From Cristatella mucedo (Eukaryota; Bryozoa; Phylactolaemata; Cristatellidae): a DNA stretch of 64,000 nt. The notes under the pieces were generated by a model. It saw nothing but the letters and a program-made list of their open reading frames with translations, was not told where the DNA came from and made no database searches. Positions within the stretch are counted from its first letter, which is position 1, and each line of letters opens with the position of its first letter. Shown here in pieces: positions 63,230 through 64,000 of this stretch. The position numbers and the translations under genes are program-made. The stretch is from NCBI GenBank assembly GCA_009760855.2, contig WPIO01000019.1, forward strand, positions 1,657,001-1,721,000. Direction: 5' to 3'.

Positions 63230-64000
63230 AGAGATTATTGAGGCTGAGCATGCAAGGGTGTATATTATGTACACAGAAGTTTCCTGTCCAACATTGCCTT
63301 AAGGTGTTGGTATGCAACTAGCCTTAGCTACGACCAACACCTGTGCCGATTAGCTCGGCAGCCAGTATAATAACTGATGAAGGTACAAATAATAAAAGAT
63401 TCACATCCACACCATAGTAGATTGGGGGCATGCCACCCCTTGCAGATCAAACCACACATGGACTTGCAAACGAACCAATGGTTTACAGATATAAGAAAAG
63501 GTTAAGTATTATGCAGATGTACACGAAAATGATCTATAATGGTTAGCTACTAGGGCTCAAATAGTCTATCAGGGTCAAAGGGTTTGCCTTTACAGGCAGC
63601 TGCAGTGTATAGCTGCCTGCAAAAAGGATGAACAGTAATATGAACAGAGACATCCCACCCAGCTCTCTGTCAGAGGACTGGCTGACCTTAAAGGGCTGAC
63701 CATGCCTGTTACTCAAGCCTGAGCTTGCAGGTCACACGAGATCAGAAGGTGAGAGGTCGACAAATCCATAGCAATACCGAACCCCTGGCCTGCAGTGGCT
63801 CATCATTATTTAAACTACTGCAGTCCTTGCACAGCCTGCCGGTGATATGCATGCACAGCGTCGGATGGAAGACTGTGAAAGTAAAGCTGCTGCTCCACTT
63901 GTGATGCCCACACAGTACATCGAATCGTATTAATACGGCACGTTGAATCGCATTAGCTATAGCTTTCACAAATGGCTAGTGTGGTGACCAACAGCAAGCT
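63230..64000. other. No supported feature
   Basis: No gene, exon or repeat was recognised. The missing 5' exons of the prominin-like gene could lie here or beyond the window edge. Confidence 0.3.

Overview
This is animal nuclear DNA. It has short GT-AG exons spread over kilobases, tRNA-derived SINEs, CR1/L2/Rex-type LINE fragments, a pogo/Tigger-like MITE, gypsy-like integrase debris and very long (GA)n and (CA)n arrays. The two recognisable genes are metazoan families, phosphatidylinositol transfer protein RdgB-beta (PITPNC1) and prominin. Introns are mostly 0.1-3 kb and several exons are below 30 nt, which suggests an intron-rich invertebrate. I cannot name the species. There is no sign of bacterial operons, CRISPR or rRNA, and no intact tRNA gene.

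Layout: 1-11.5 kb is dense repeat territory. It holds LINE-A copies, both SINE families, an integrase fragment split by a SINE, and a 621-bp MITE with near-perfect inverted repeats. From 11.5 to 26.0 kb on the minus strand lies a complete PITPNC1-like gene. I rebuilt it exon by exon (ten coding exons, 286 codons, all phases matching). It includes an 8-nt microexon, (CT)n-rich introns on the sense strand and a CpG-rich 5' end. From 26 to 45 kb there is no recognised gene. This stretch has SINEs, LINE-A and LINE-B pieces, a gypsy-like integrase relic, an LTR-like or promoter-like GC-rich block, and a few unassigned exon-like reading frames on the minus strand near 29.4-31.5 kb and 39 kb. From 45.5 to about 62 kb on the minus strand lies a prominin-like gene. 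Its last three membrane segments and large glycosylated loop are well supported. The middle uses a run of very small exons with one unresolved junction, and the N-terminal part is only partly found. LINE-A and LINE-B copies sit in its introns.

Functionally, PITPNC1 products are cytosolic lipid carriers and prominins are cholesterol-binding pentaspan proteins of membrane protrusions. Their neighbourhood need not mean joint function. The most interesting points are the microexon architecture of both genes, a GC-AG intron and a duplicated splice donor in the prominin gene, and a SINE family whose 3' tail copies that of the resident LINE, the pattern expected of a SINE/LINE mobilisation pair. Names LINE-A, LINE-B, SINE-A and SINE-B are local labels used only here.
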